From Apibacter mensalis (GTDB lineage Bacteria > Bacteroidota > Bacteroidia > Flavobacteriales > Weeksellaceae): a DNA stretch of 64,000 nt. Within the stretch, counting starts at the first letter, position 1; every line of letters starts with the position of its first letter. Where the stretch lies: contig NZ_LIVM01000006.1 of NCBI RefSeq assembly GCF_001418685.1, forward strand, positions 111,971-175,970. The letters run 5' to 3'. The notes below the pieces were generated by a model. That model was not told the origin of the DNA, did no database searches, and saw only the letters and a list, made by a program, of their open reading frames with translations. A program made the position numbers and the translations under genes. This document shows positions 38,917 to 49,233 of this stretch, one piece after another.

Positions 38917-39711
38917 GAATGTATTTAATTCAAGTAAAATATTGGAAGTGGATAGTGGATATGCTTAAAAAGAAGGATATGAGGTTAACATGTGGGCTTG
39001 TTCAGATCCTATTTCACTTGATCAAGTAATTGATAAATGTAAATTGTTAGGGCATACCTGTCGTAAATATTCCGGATGTAGTTACTTAGTAATGCAATAT
39101 AAGTCATTACTCACCTATTGCTGTTGGATGTTTTTAAAAAAAACTTTTTTTAATAACCGAATAAAACTTGAAGCCGGTTTTTTTATACGTAAAGTATTTA
39201 GGACAAGAATTGAATGGAAAAAAATGGGATATTGGATATGGGTGTATAGGTATTAAAATAGCTAAAGCTGTAAAGATGCTTATGGGATGAGAAATTTATA
39301 GTTATCGGCATTAACAAAAGTATGTTGAAAAAGACCTTAGAGCATATGATATTTCTTTCGATAAATTATTGGAACAATCAGAGGTAATAAGATTACATAT
39401 ACGTTTAACAGATGAAATAAAGGAATTTTTTTAATGTTGAAGCATTATATAAAATGAAAAGAACTTTTTATTCTAATAAATACAACAAAAGGCTCTACAA
39501 TTAATGAAAGTGATTTAACAAATGCGATTAAAGAAGAAGAAATTTGGTAGTTGGATTGGATGAAACTGATTCCGAAGTAACCCACCAAAGTGTATAATCC
39601 ATTATTAAAAAAGGAAAATGTTACGATTACTACTTATAATATCGTACATGCAACTATAAAAGTACGGAATGCTGTGTCAGTTCTTTGTGCTGCAAATGTT
39701 ATTTCCGATTA
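38917..39711 (+). pseudogene. Decayed D-2-hydroxyacid dehydrogenase
   Basis: Fragments in order, in all three forward frames, spell a family member: YEVNMWACSDPISLDQVIDKC; then GYGYGCIGIKIAKAVKML, the NAD-binding GxGxxG motif; LEQSEVIRLHIRLTDEIKEFF; INTTKGSTINESDLTNAIKEEE; VGLDETDSE; and KKENVTITTYNIVHATIKVRNAV. Stops and shifts separate them (for example TAA after the first 18 codons and TGA after KMLMG). Members reduce 2-oxoacids or oxidise D-2-hydroxyacids such as D-lactate, glycerate or phosphoglycerate. Non-functional here. The stretch 39712-39842 holds nothing else recognisable. Confidence 0.75.
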
Positions 39712-39842
39712 AAAAGATAAAAATTACCTTGCATAGTTAATCCGGAAGTATATAAATAAAATTAAAAATAGAAGAAATTTAATGATTCCTATTCATATAA
39801 ATGAATGATTAAATATAAATTTTCATTTATATATTTAAAGAT

Positions 39843-42218
39843 TCATAATTCCATAGTTAGCTTAATAGACAGATTCTGATCTAAATTTCCGACCTTATAA
39901 GCACCTAAACGAGCATATACGCCTACTCCTACAAGTCCTAATAATAGTTTATTTGCTTCAAAGCCAACTTCCTGGTAATAATCTTTTGGAACATCGAACT
40001 CAAAATGAGAATGAACGTCTTTATTCGGCATCCATCCAATAAGTCCATTATATAGTATGGAAAAATGAAGAGATTTAAATTCACTTACACGTAAAGGCCT
40101 TAAATGGTGGGTAAATTGAAAAGAAATAAATCTATCCGAAAAGAAGGACGAAGGCTTCATGGTTTCAAAACTTTGAAATCCTTTAAGGCCAAATCTTCCC
40201 CAAATACTGTTTCCATGCTTAGCTACTCCATTGCCTTCAAATGAATTCATAATGGGAGTATCCCCAAAAGTAGCTCCTATATTCCCGATAATTTCAGTTT
40301 TACCTAATTTAGATAAAAATGAATATAAAGCCGAGAAATATAAACGATGAATACTGGTACTGTTTTCAAATAATTTCCAAGATTTTACGTAAGTAAAATA
40401 ATAATAGGGTGGCTTATCTTGTAAAGTATATTTTCCATTGTTCGATTCGATATATTTTACATTGGGAGCATAACGTAAGCGAATGGCTGTATTTACATAG
40501 TTAAACCAAGTACTTTCATCATAATCTTTGAATTTATAATGAAAATTTACCCGTTGTCTTTGGTAATCAAAGGAAAAAGTTATATCAATATTTTTTAAAA
40601 AATCTTGCTGATATGATAATTCAACTTTTCTATAGCTAAAATAATCACCGTTGTAAATATTATTAGTTTTAGCTGAAAGCTCATCTTTAGGAGTTAAATA
40701 TTTTATTTTGGTTCTTCCTACCGGAAGTACATCTGTTTCTGCTTTAATGGATAATTCTCCTCCTTGATGCTTATTTATAAAAAAAGTTACATCAGCACCT
40801 CCTTTAACTTCTTCATCTCTGGTCGCCTTGGCAATATATCCTCCAATACGTGTATTTTTACTGAATTTATAGTTAGTATGTCCACCTAACTGATAACGAA
40901 AAGACTCATATAGATTATGGCTGAATATACTGTATATGTCAAAATTAAAAAATCCGAGTTCTAATTCACCTTCGGTAAGTGTTCTTAAAAACCTCAATTT
41001 AGGTTCCAGTTTGTATGCTTTAGATATTCTGTATAATTCATTATAAGTAGTAGCTTCTCGATGAGTTAGGGAATCATGTCGAAGTGCTGATATCTTTTCA
41101 TCTGCATTATAGGAAACCTCTTTTGAGATAACATATTCATATCCCTTAAAATCTTTAGGACTGTAAGAAATATCATTGGTGAAATTGGTTACATGAGAAT
41201 CTATAGTAGCTGTAGTATTTAATCGTGTTATGGAATGTAACCCTTTAGGGAGTAATTTGTTTATTTTTTTAATGAAATTACTACTTAGAATTTCTGTCTT
41301 CATATACTCATCTTCTGTATACCAGATTCCTTCATAGGGAGCATAGGTGATTTCATAATAAATGTTGGAAATTTTAGAATTATTACCAATTAATTTAACG
41401 AGTGCATAGGTTTCAGAATCAACAAAAAATGTTAGATTTTTATAAAATTGAGTTTCACTTTTTCCATGAGAATAGGTATATATAACATATGTCTTTCTAT
41501 TATTTATATAGACACTGTCCACCAATCTCGATATAGTACCTTGCATTTCTCTAGGCTTGAGCATTTCAGGATAATTGTTGATCATTGATTTTGCAATAGA
41601 GAAATTAAAAAATTGCGGATTACTGAATCCTCCTGCTTTATATGCAGTTACAATGGCCTTTTTGCCTAATTTTTTATCATATTCATATAGCATAGTCCTT
41701 TCACCAAGGAAAACCATACTTTTTTCTAAGAAGCCTTTTAATTTATTATTTAATGTGTCGAGTTTTCTTTTAGGGTTGTGAATATATCTAACGGAATCAG
41801 AAGGCATGTCAAGTGTAAATTTTACATAAGAATCAAACTTATAAGCATTAAGATGATCTGCATTATTTTTTTTATTATTCTCCCATGCTTTTTTTAAAAT
41901 AAATACTGCCTTCGAATCACTCTTTTTTTTGATTTTTTTAAATAAATAAATAGTTTTATCCATCTTTCCAATCATTTCTATTTTAGGCAGGTAACCGTCA
42001 ACTCGAATAATTATTTTATTTACATTTTTATCTAAAGTGATGATACCATCTATATTAGTGAGCCCTAGTAGGTGATTTGATTCATTATAAATCAATGCTT
42101 TTTCGACCGGTAATTTTGTTTCAATATTTACAATTTTAATATGTATTTGACAGAAAAGATGTATAGAAAAAAAAAGTAAAGATAATAGAACTAAGTTGCT
42201 TCTTATGAATGTTTGCAT
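39843..42218 (-). CDS. DUF5686/carboxypeptidase-regulatory-like outer-membrane protein
   Basis: A 791-residue protein with a signal peptide (residues 1-24, ...FCQ), a carboxypeptidase-regulatory-like beta-sandwich at about 27-95 (VEKALIYNESNHLLGLTNIDGIITL), a middle domain with KKIKKKSDSKAVFILKKAWENNKKN, and a long C-terminal barrel typical of DUF5686. Function of the family is unknown; it is common in the outer membrane of Bacteroidota. It lies 174 bases downstream of another outer-membrane protein gene, with a hairpin in between. Confidence 0.87.
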   Translation of the reverse strand: MQTFIRSNLVLLSLLFFSIHLFCQIHIKIVNIETKLPVEKALIYNESNHLLGLTNIDGIITLDKNVNKIIIRVDGYLPKIEMIGKMDKTIYLFKKIKKKSDSKAVFILKKAWENNKKNNADHLNAYKFDSYVKFTLDMPSDSVRYIHNPKRKLDTLNNKLKGFLEKSMVFLGERTMLYEYDKKLGKKAIVTAYKAGGFSNPQFFNFSIAKSMINNYPEMLKPREMQGTISRLVDSVYINNRKTYVIYTYSHGKSETQFYKNLTFFVDSETYALVKLIGNNSKISNIYYEITYAPYEGIWYTEDEYMKTEILSSNFIKKINKLLPKGLHSITRLNTTATIDSHVTNFTNDISYSPKDFKGYEYVISKEVSYNADEKISALRHDSLTHREATTYNELYRISKAYKLEPKLRFLRTLTEGELELGFFNFDIYSIFSHNLYESFRYQLGGHTNYKFSKNTRIGGYIAKATRDEEVKGGADVTFFINKHQGGELSIKAETDVLPVGRTKIKYLTPKDELSAKTNNIYNGDYFSYRKVELSYQQDFLKNIDITFSFDYQRQRVNFHYKFKDYDESTWFNYVNTAIRLRYAPNVKYIESNNGKYTLQDKPPYYYFTYVKSWKLFENSTSIHRLYFSALYSFLSKLGKTEIIGNIGATFGDTPIMNSFEGNGVAKHGNSIWGRFGLKGFQSFETMKPSSFFSDRFISFQFTHHLRPLRVSEFKSLHFSILYNGLIGWMPNKDVHSHFEFDVPKDYYQEVGFEANKLLLGLVGVGVYARLGAYKVGNLDQNLSIKLTMEL

Positions 42219-42336
42219 TTACAGAAATAGTCTTTGCTTCAATTTAATTATAATTCTATGTATTTAGTTTATGCTTTAGGCGTAAAATTATAAAATTATT
42301 TTTTATATGAAAGTGATTTTAAAAATTAAAAGATGT

Positions 42337-42369
42337 AAAAATGCCGGTATTTAGTTTACCGACATTTTT
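42337..42369 (-). terminator. Hairpin terminator after the 42393 outer-membrane protein gene
   Basis: AAAAATGCCGGTA pairs with TACCGACATTTTT with one G-U-type mismatch; it carries T runs on both strands and lies 25 bases past the stop codon. Confidence 0.75.
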
Positions 42370-42392
42370 TATAAAAGGATATATAATTATTT

Positions 42393-43142
42393 TTAAAATA
42401 ATGAAGTGGCAATTTGAACTCTTGCTTCCTTACGTGAGGGATTCCACATTGCCGTGGCTGAAACAGGTAATTTATATCCTAGCACAGTTACATCTTTAGA
42501 AGCAGTAATTCCGGCATTGACTATGTCGAAATCGTGCTTTTCGTTGCCATAAAAGCTAGATTTACCGGCTAGGCCAAAGGCAGCACCGCAGAATATATCT
42601 AAATCTACTGCTTTACCCTTTACGATAGGATAAATTAAGCCGGTATAAGTAGACCATCTTTGATCTCCTTTCTCATTTCTGTCATCTCCATAAAACGAAG
42701 TTCCATAATCAAGTTTTAAAGGAAAGCTTTCACAAAAAACAAAGTAAGCTCTGAAATCAAATCTGTGTCCTGATGTTTTATGATCGTAATTCCAAATATC
42801 ATTATCCTTAGCATCTTTTACTCTTCCGGTAGAATTGAATATATCCCATACACCTACACCCCATTTTTCGGTACTATAGTGTAGATAGTAATTGATTTCA
42901 TGATAGTGTTGTCCATTCGTATCACCAAGACCGATACCTCCCCAAATTCCTAATTTGAGGTATTTTTTATTGTCTAAGGCATAATTTATGTCTACATCGG
43001 TCATGGCTCCGTCTGTAACAGTTATACCTCTCCAAAGGTGATTGGATCGTAAGCTAAGGTTAAAATTTAATCTTTCTATTTCTTGACTATACAATGAAAT
43101 AGAGGATATAAAAGTTGCAAGTAAAATAAGAGTTTTTTTCAT
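42393..43142 (-). CDS. Small outer-membrane beta-barrel protein of unknown function
   Basis: A 249-residue exported protein: signal peptide 1-19 (ending LYSQ), then amphipathic strands beginning NFNLSLRSNHLWRGITVTDGAMTDVDINYAL, which resembles the SR.HLWRG.. opening of TorF-like putative porins, and ending in RVQIATSLF with the terminal Phe. About 12 strands could be drawn. Substrate unknown. It lies 470 bases downstream of glpK and might serve the same pathway, but nothing in the protein proves it. Confidence 0.72.
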   Translation of the reverse strand: MKKTLILLATFISSISLYSQEIERLNFNLSLRSNHLWRGITVTDGAMTDVDINYALDNKKYLKLGIWGGIGLGDTNGQHYHEINYYLHYSTEKWGVGVWDIFNSTGRVKDAKDNDIWNYDHKTSGHRFDFRAYFVFCESFPLKLDYGTSFYGDDRNEKGDQRWSTYTGLIYPIVKGKAVDLDIFCGAAFGLAGKSSFYGNEKHDFDIVNAGITASKDVTVLGYKLPVSATAMWNPSRKEARVQIATSLF

Positions 43143-43610
43143 ATTATTGGATTTTGGTTTGTTTTTATTTAAGATCAGAATCTAAATTAGATTGTAAAAA
43201 TATAAATATTCTACCATAATCTAAAATTATCAGGTAATATATCGAAAATTTCACCTCAATTAACTCAAAAATTGAAGTATATTGCCTAAAAGTTTCAGAA
43301 ATTATTATAAAGTTGATAATTATCTAATTTAAGTTTTTTATAATGTGTTGCCGAATAGATTTACAGATGCTGAATGCTGAGTAGTTCTTCTACTGATAAT
43401 CAGAATTAGCATCCGTAAACTTATCTATTGACCATTGTAATGATTTGCTAGCTAGTAACAATATTTATTTAGCAACTGTTTCTGATTATAATTATTTCCA
43501 CAAAAATTTAAAAAAACCAATTTTTAAGAACATGTTAGAAACTTTTAATTTTACTTCTTTTTTCAATGCTACATAAAAGCATGTTAATGAAATAATTTTG
43601 CTAGAATATT
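43143..43610. other. Non-coding region downstream of glpK with a long imperfect inverted repeat
   Basis: About 470 bases without a gene. Bases 43354-43429 form an imperfect inverted repeat: AATAGAT...TTACAGATGCT on the left and AGCATCCGTAA...ATCTATT on the right, with an inner AGTAG/CTACT hairpin and a short direct repeat (TGCTGAATGCTGA). It could be a transcript-end structure, a small RNA or a decayed element. No protein motif was seen. Confidence 0.45.
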
Positions 43611-45116
43611 TTATTTGTCTTCTTCATCAACCCAATTAAGCACTCTGCTTACCGCTCTTTTCCAACCTTTAACGTAATGCTCAGCCTTTTCTTTATCCAT
43701 TTCAGGTGTAAATACGCGATCTACTGATCTTTGAGCTTGAAGTTCATCAATACCGCTCCAGTACCCGACGGCTAGCCCGGCTAAATAAGCAGCTCCTAAG
43801 GCAGTAGTTTCCAAAGTTTTGGGTCTGATCACATTAAATCCGAAAATATCAGCTTGGAATTGCATCATTAGGTTATTAGAACATGCTCCACCATCAACTC
43901 TTAATTCAAGCTCTTGTACTCCGGAATCAGCTTCCATAGCTTTGATTAAATCATATACCTGATAAGCAATACCTTCTAAAGTAGCTCTGGCAATGTGCCC
44001 GTCTGTAGTTCCTCTTGTAATTCCTAAAATACCTCCACGAGCGTATGGATCCCAATAGGGTGCACCTAAACCGGTGAGTGCAGGAACAAAATATACTCCT
44101 CCATTATCCGGAACTGTTTTAGCTAAATTTTCAGTGTCTGGGGAGGTTTTAACAATTTTAGCACCGTCTCTTAACCATTGAACAGCTGCACCACCTACAA
44201 AAACACTACCTTCCAGTGCATAATAGGTTTTACCATTTATTTTCCACGCAATGGTAGTTAATAAATTATTTTTGGATAAAACCGCTTTTTCTCCTGTGTT
44301 TAATAATAAGAAACATCCCGTACCATAAGTATTTTTAGCCATTCCTTTATTAGTACACAATTGACCAAATAAAGCAGCCTGTTGATCTCCTGCAATACCT
44401 GAAATAGGAATTTTGGTTGAAAATAAAGTAGTGGAGGTTTCTCCGAAAATTTCACTGCTTTGTTTTACCTCAGGCAGCATAGATTTAGGAATATTGAATA
44501 ATTTTAACAAATCTTCATCCCATTCCAATGTGTGAATATTAAAGAGTAAGGTACGAGAAGCATTAGAAACATCGGTAACATGCATTTTTCCTCTGGTAAG
44601 TTTCCAAACCAACCAGGTATCTACTGTACCGAAGCAAAGTTTTCCCTGTTCGGCTTTTTCTCTGGCTCCCGGAACATTATCCAATATCCATTTTAATTTA
44701 GTTCCTGAAAAATAAGCATCCAATATTAAACCGGTTTTTTCTCTGATCATATCAGTTAAACCTTGTTCCTTAAGCTCATCACAATATTTGGAAGTTCTTC
44801 GGTCTTGCCAAACGATTGCATTGTAAATAGTTTCGCTGGTTTCTCTATCCCATACTATTGTGGTTTCTCGTTGATTGGTTATACCTATCGCAGCTATATC
44901 TAAACCGGATATACCTTTTTTAGCTATTGCTTCGGCAGCTACAGACATTTGCGAAGACCAAATTTCTTCCGGATGATGTTCCACTAAACCCGGTTTTGGA
45001 AAGTATTGGGTAAAATCCTTTTGTGCAACAGATACAATTTCTCCTCCATGGTTAAATAAGATAGCTCTGGAAGATGTAGTTCCCTGGTCTAAAGCTAAAA
45101 TGAATTTTTCTTTCAT
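43611..45116 (-). CDS. glpK: Glycerol kinase
   Basis: A 501-residue FGGY-family kinase that phosphorylates glycerol with ATP to sn-glycerol 3-phosphate. It begins [16 protein letters not shown], has the QWVxQDRRTS-type [16 protein letters not shown] near 100, [13 protein letters not shown] near 245, and the FGGY-type [25 protein letters not shown] near 320 (read [13 protein letters not shown]). Length and motifs are complete. It follows the porin gene by 127 bases with a long inverted repeat in the gap, within a minus-strand glycerol-3-phosphate island. No glycerol facilitator gene (glpF) is in the window. Confidence 0.97.
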   Translation of the reverse strand: MKEKFILALDQGTTSSRAILFNHGGEIVSVAQKDFTQYFPKPGLVEHHPEEIWSSQMSVAAEAIAKKGISGLDIAAIGITNQRETTIVWDRETSETIYNAIVWQDRRTSKYCDELKEQGLTDMIREKTGLILDAYFSGTKLKWILDNVPGAREKAEQGKLCFGTVDTWLVWKLTRGKMHVTDVSNASRTLLFNIHTLEWDEDLLKLFNIPKSMLPEVKQSSEIFGETSTTLFSTKIPISGIAGDQQAALFGQLCTNKGMAKNTYGTGCFLLLNTGEKAVLSKNNLLTTIAWKINGKTYYALEGSVFVGGAAVQWLRDGAKIVKTSPDTENLAKTVPDNGGVYFVPALTGLGAPYWDPYARGGILGITRGTTDGHIARATLEGIAYQVYDLIKAMEADSGVQELELRVDGGACSNNLMMQFQADIFGFNVIRPKTLETTALGAAYLAGLAVGYWSGIDELQAQRSVDRVFTPEMDKEKAEHYVKGWKRAVSRVLNWVDEEDK

Positions 45117-45163
45117 CTTTTTTGATTTTAGTTATTTAATTTATCCTTATAAAATAAAAACAA

Positions 45164-45219
45164 AAAATACATTTAAAATAGAATTATCAGTAACTAATTA
45201 TCTTTTTTAAATGTATTTT
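45164..45219. repeat. 15-bp perfect inverted repeat between the porin gene and glpK
   Basis: AAAATACATTTAAAA at 45164-45178 and its complement at 45205-45219, separated by 26 bases. In the transcript it could form a stem between the two genes and either end the porin message or protect part of it. Confidence 0.7.
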
Positions 45220-45243
45220 AAGTTTTATATGTTTTTTATTATG

Positions 45244-46551
45244 TTAAAAAATTCCTTTCGTATTATTGTATAACACAATTTGATAACTTAAACCGAACCA
45301 ATCATTAGCTATGCTTGGACCTCCGGTTTCTGCTCTATGCTGATAGAACGCTGTTAATTTTGCCATTCTTGGACTGTTAGGATATAAATAAAAATTAATC
45401 CCGGCAGTATATAAATAAAGCTTTTCATAGTTAAATCCGGAAATATCTTTATTTCCTTGATTAAAATATTCAAATCTTGCAACTGGCTCAATTTTTGGAG
45501 TAATGTTAAATCCTGCAAGTAAAGAATAACCTAATTTGTTTACCTTAACAAAATCATGTTTGGTATAATCCATATTGTTAGGGGTTACAAATATAGTGTT
45601 TCCATTTTCATCAATGCTTGTAAATCTTACTTTTTTAAAGGTTCCATAATCAAATTTAAATTTGTATTTGTTAGGATTTATATAATATAAAAACCCTGAA
45701 TAAGCCCAAGCTTGTTTAAAGCCCATTCCCGGAAGATTAACAGAGCCCATATGACCACCGAATTCAACATTTTTTACTGGGAAAAAGCGAAGGGATGCAT
45801 CCCAGCTTTTAAACTCCAAACCATGATTTCCTTGACCTTCAGATGGGCCATCATTGAATGAAGACCAATATCTATCTCGATTACTGTCGCTGTTATGTAA
45901 AAAAAACGCGTATTTAACGAAATTTTTTACTTTCCCTGAAACGTTTATACCGTAATGTCTCAAATCCGGACCACCTTGGGCCGCACTTTGATTTTCAGAT
46001 GTGTAAGTAAAATCAGCTAAATCTAAGTCATATGCAGAAGTCTCATTAGCAGCTCTGTTTCCAGCTCCTTTAAAACGTCCTAATTGTAAATTAAGTAAGG
46101 GATGTAAGTTATATTTAATAAAAGCATCCGTGATTTTACTAGCATGAAGATTCCAAGTTACACTAGCACTCAATTTAGGAGAGATAGCCATATCTGTATG
46201 TATAAATCCTATTTTGAATGCAGCCGGTTGAAAATTATAGCTTGAGTATGCTTCTTTATGAGGTCCTTTCTCGCTTGGAACTTGTTGGTAAATAGTTTCT
46301 AATACCATACCGATTCCGTATTTTAGTGTAGGAGTAAAGCTATTTTCATCTCCTCCGGTTAATTCTTTAATAAAGTTTAACTTAATTCCTTGAGAAAGTT
46401 GGGAGCTATCACTATTCATGCGTTCCACAAGTGAAGGTCTTTTTTTAATGGTATCATTATCTATTTGGAAATTATCTAGAGAGGCTTTTTGGCCATAGCC
46501 TAAAATAAATGCTGCCGAAAAGAAAAGAGCTAAACTGCGTTTATATTTCAT
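45244..46551 (-). CDS. Phosphate-selective-type porin (OprO/OprP family)
   Basis: A 435-residue outer-membrane barrel: signal peptide 1-20, a periplasmic linker, then strands such as KIGFIHTDMAISPKLSASVTWNLHASKITDAFIKYNLHPLLNLQLGRFKG, ending in the aromatic-containing GLSYQIVLYNNTKGIF. The LQLGRFKGAGNR segment fits the porin O/P family. Within the glp island a likely job is passage of glycerol 3-phosphate, glycerophosphodiesters or glycerol through the outer membrane, which is inference from location; the family binds phosphate or polyphosphate. Confidence 0.8.
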   Translation of the reverse strand: MKYKRSLALFFSAAFILGYGQKASLDNFQIDNDTIKKRPSLVERMNSDSSQLSQGIKLNFIKELTGGDENSFTPTLKYGIGMVLETIYQQVPSEKGPHKEAYSSYNFQPAAFKIGFIHTDMAISPKLSASVTWNLHASKITDAFIKYNLHPLLNLQLGRFKGAGNRAANETSAYDLDLADFTYTSENQSAAQGGPDLRHYGINVSGKVKNFVKYAFFLHNSDSNRDRYWSSFNDGPSEGQGNHGLEFKSWDASLRFFPVKNVEFGGHMGSVNLPGMGFKQAWAYSGFLYYINPNKYKFKFDYGTFKKVRFTSIDENGNTIFVTPNNMDYTKHDFVKVNKLGYSLLAGFNITPKIEPVARFEYFNQGNKDISGFNYEKLYLYTAGINFYLYPNSPRMAKLTAFYQHRAETGGPSIANDWFGLSYQIVLYNNTKGIF

Positions 46552-46672
46552 GTTAGTTATTTTTATTTAGTAATTAATTTGTTTTGTGATGTAGTTTTCA
46601 AAATAAGGCAAAGATTCTACTTCCAAAACTTTGCCTTATCCTTTTATGTTAATTATGTGGAATGAGAGAGAA

Positions 46673-47536
46673 TTATTTTTTAGTTTTTTCAAAAATATAC
46701 AACTCGTGAATTTCTTTGTCGTAGCCAGGATAAAATCCAGAAGGCATACCCATTTTAATGATAGCTCCTCGGTTGTTAAGAATAACTAGGTCATTGGTTA
46801 CTGGGTCAATGGAAAGACCTTCAATTTCGCCGGCTCTTGTGAATTCAGGGATTGATCTAAATAAAGAAACTTCAGTACGAGTTTGTTTAGGATTGCTCAC
46901 ATCAGCAATATAAATATTATCTGCTTCAGGAACATCTGAATCCCCATCATCAGAAGTAATTAAAAGTTTTCCATCTATATGATAAACCCCTTGTTGCCAT
47001 TGTGGAGAAGGTTGTAAATGAACTTTACCTATATATTTTCTAGTTTTCAAGTCATATTTGTATACATACCATCCGGAAGTCCAATCAGACATCCAAGCAA
47101 TATTGTTTTTTTTGTCGATGGTAATACCGCTTACTTCCGGTTGTTCGATTTCTCCAAAGTCGATAGAATATTTATAGTTTAATGTTTCTGCATCATATAC
47201 GGCAATTTGAATATTGCGTACAACTCCTGAATCAAAAAACTCTACTCCGGTGTAGACTTCTCCATTAAAAATATCGATATCTCCGAAATGATTTACTTGC
47301 TTTTCAAATTTTGTAAATGGCTTATCGTTTTTTGTAATTAGATTACCATTTTTATCATATTTAAATAAAGCGGTGCTGCTGGATACATAATAATAATCTT
47401 TATCAATGGCAATACCTTGTCTTCCTTCAACAGGAATAACTTTTTTTAATTTGTAGCTATTCCCTGATTTTGCTAATTTTTGTGCATTCATGGAAGTGAA
47501 TCCAACTACTAATAATGCAAGTATTAGTTTTTTCAT
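46673..47536 (-). CDS. Exported SdiA-regulated-like beta-propeller protein
   Basis: A 287-residue protein with a signal peptide (1-18, ending SMNAQ) and six or so repeating strands such as GIAIDKDYYYVSSSTALFKYD, SGITIDKKNNIAWMSDWTSG and EIEGLSIDPVTNDLVILNN, the layout of SdiA-regulated/YjiK-type propellers. Those bind an unknown ligand, and some relatives are esterase-like. It lies between the porin and the glycerophosphodiesterase genes, so a periplasmic role in the same pathway is possible. No catalytic residues can be named. Confidence 0.65.
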   Translation of the reverse strand: MKKLILALLVVGFTSMNAQKLAKSGNSYKLKKVIPVEGRQGIAIDKDYYYVSSSTALFKYDKNGNLITKNDKPFTKFEKQVNHFGDIDIFNGEVYTGVEFFDSGVVRNIQIAVYDAETLNYKYSIDFGEIEQPEVSGITIDKKNNIAWMSDWTSGWYVYKYDLKTRKYIGKVHLQPSPQWQQGVYHIDGKLLITSDDGDSDVPEADNIYIADVSNPKQTRTEVSLFRSIPEFTRAGEIEGLSIDPVTNDLVILNNRGAIIKMGMPSGFYPGYDKEIHELYIFEKTKK

Positions 47537-47648
47537 GATTTTATTTGTATTATTAATATTTATTTTATTGTTTTAATATGTTAAGTTTTTCAATTCTTTA
47601 TTTATTAACTAATCAATAGAATTTACAGCTTTGAATTTTTTTTATTAT

Positions 47649-48875
47649 TTAGTAGCCTAAATCTGTTAAAATAGTTTTAGCATCTTGATAAGCCGGTCCT
47701 TCTTCTCTGAGTTGTTTTTCGTGATAAAAGCGAATTGTCATATCAGATTGATTGGTAAACATCCCATCAGAAAGTGAAAAATATTTAATCATTTGCCCTT
47801 CATTATCGAATGAATAAGGATGTATTTTCATGCCTGATTTATGTATCAGCTCAGCTTGCCAAGGATTTAATAATTCTGGCCAATTGTCCGGTGGAGTTCC
47901 TCCGGCAATGGATGGACCAATAAATTGAGCTAAATTTTCAATTCCGAAATTAATATGTTTGATATAAGTAGCTTGTTGTTCATCATGTATATCATCCGGT
48001 CCTGTCCCTTTCCAAAATAATAAAGCAGTTGGGATTTTACCTTTAAATATATCTTTTAAAATTAATAGGCTATTATGTGAAAATGTTTGTAATACAACTT
48101 TTCCATTTGTATTTCCAACATTTACTTTACCATTTTTGAAATGAGCGGTTTCCGTAGCTGGTTTTTCAATAATGTTCCAGCCATGTCTGTTTAATTCTTT
48201 TACTAATGCATGTTCAATTCCCGGGTTTAAACTGGGTTCTTTGGTTTCAAGATAAATACCGGGTCTGTTCCCATTATCTGCCGGGTCGTCTTCATACTCA
48301 AAAGTATACTTTCCATTTGTTTTTTTCCATATCCTTTCACCATTAGAATCTCTTTTTAAGCGTTTCCCTTGTGCAAACATAATTAAGTCTTCTAAGGTGC
48401 TGATATATTGTTTTTGAGAGGAAAAGCTTGGTCTTGCTCTATCCGGTGATGTATTTTTATCATGGTTAAACCAAGTACCGGCATCCAATTTTAATAACTC
48501 TTCATAAGTGAATGTAGAAGCTGGATGGGTTGCTCTGTCAGGATAGACATCTTTTATATTGGAAGTTCTGGTCAACACATTGTCGTGAACTACTAATATC
48601 ACACTGTCTTTGGTAATTTGAAGATCTGCTTCCAAATAATCGGCTCCTATGTTTCGTGCCCATCTGTAAGCTGCCTCTGTAGATTCCGGAGCCCAATAGG
48701 ATGTTCCTCTGTGCCCTATTACGGCATTTTCAGGGACATAATCCCTTACCATTTGCATTTCAGAAGATAAATGACGTACCTCTTCTTTTCTATTTGTTGG
48801 TGCGTTATCATCACTACTGCATGATAATGCTATCATACTTAAACATGCTAATGTAACCAGTTTATTATTTCTCAT
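47649..48875 (-). CDS. glpQ: Glycerophosphodiester phosphodiesterase, lipoprotein
   Basis: A 408-residue GDPD enzyme that cuts glycerophosphodiesters into glycerol 3-phosphate and an alcohol. Lipobox IALSC gives lipidated Cys19; the following SSDDN resembles the acidic surface-export signal known in Flavobacteriia, so it may face outward. The catalytic region reads IGHRGTSYWAPESTEAAYRWA, then DYLEADLQITKDSVILVVHDNVLTRT; the GDPD insertion with YLETKEPSLNPGIEHALVKEL follows. It belongs to the glp island, with GlpT, GlpK and two G3P dehydrogenases around it. Surface location is inference. Confidence 0.92.
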   Translation of the reverse strand: MRNNKLVTLACLSMIALSCSSDDNAPTNRKEEVRHLSSEMQMVRDYVPENAVIGHRGTSYWAPESTEAAYRWARNIGADYLEADLQITKDSVILVVHDNVLTRTSNIKDVYPDRATHPASTFTYEELLKLDAGTWFNHDKNTSPDRARPSFSSQKQYISTLEDLIMFAQGKRLKRDSNGERIWKKTNGKYTFEYEDDPADNGNRPGIYLETKEPSLNPGIEHALVKELNRHGWNIIEKPATETAHFKNGKVNVGNTNGKVVLQTFSHNSLLILKDIFKGKIPTALLFWKGTGPDDIHDEQQATYIKHINFGIENLAQFIGPSIAGGTPPDNWPELLNPWQAELIHKSGMKIHPYSFDNEGQMIKYFSLSDGMFTNQSDMTIRFYHEKQLREEGPAYQDAKTILTDLGY

Positions 48876-49233
48876 ATAATTATTATAAAGTGAATTTAGT
48901 TTAATTTTAATTTTTGAGATATCTTGTTAATTGTTATTAAATCTTTTCAACGCTAATTAGGCTTTGATTGTGAAAAATTTTATGGGTAACTCAATTTACA
49001 TCTACACCATTCTAAATACATGATATATAAATATTAACCATCGTACCTTGTTTTTTACCTATCATTCATTATTATTTTATAAGTAATATTCAATTAAATA
49101 GGAAATTATATTTAAACATGAATTTATCCATATATTGAACAAATTCAAATGTCATATTTATCCCCAAAAAATTTATTCACAATCAAAACTTAGTAGAAAA
49201 ACAGAAAAAGAATATAATTGTTATATTGTATAT
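48876..49233. other. Intergenic region between glpT and glpQ
   Basis: About 360 AT-rich bases with no reading frame. It must contain the glpQ promoter; no copy of the GAAA repeat found before glpD and glpA was seen here. Confidence 0.4.

Noticed and set aside
39000..39256. 88-codon frame as a separate small gene
   Set aside because: It is only one piece of the broken D-2-hydroxyacid dehydrogenase; the frame changes before the NAD-binding motif.
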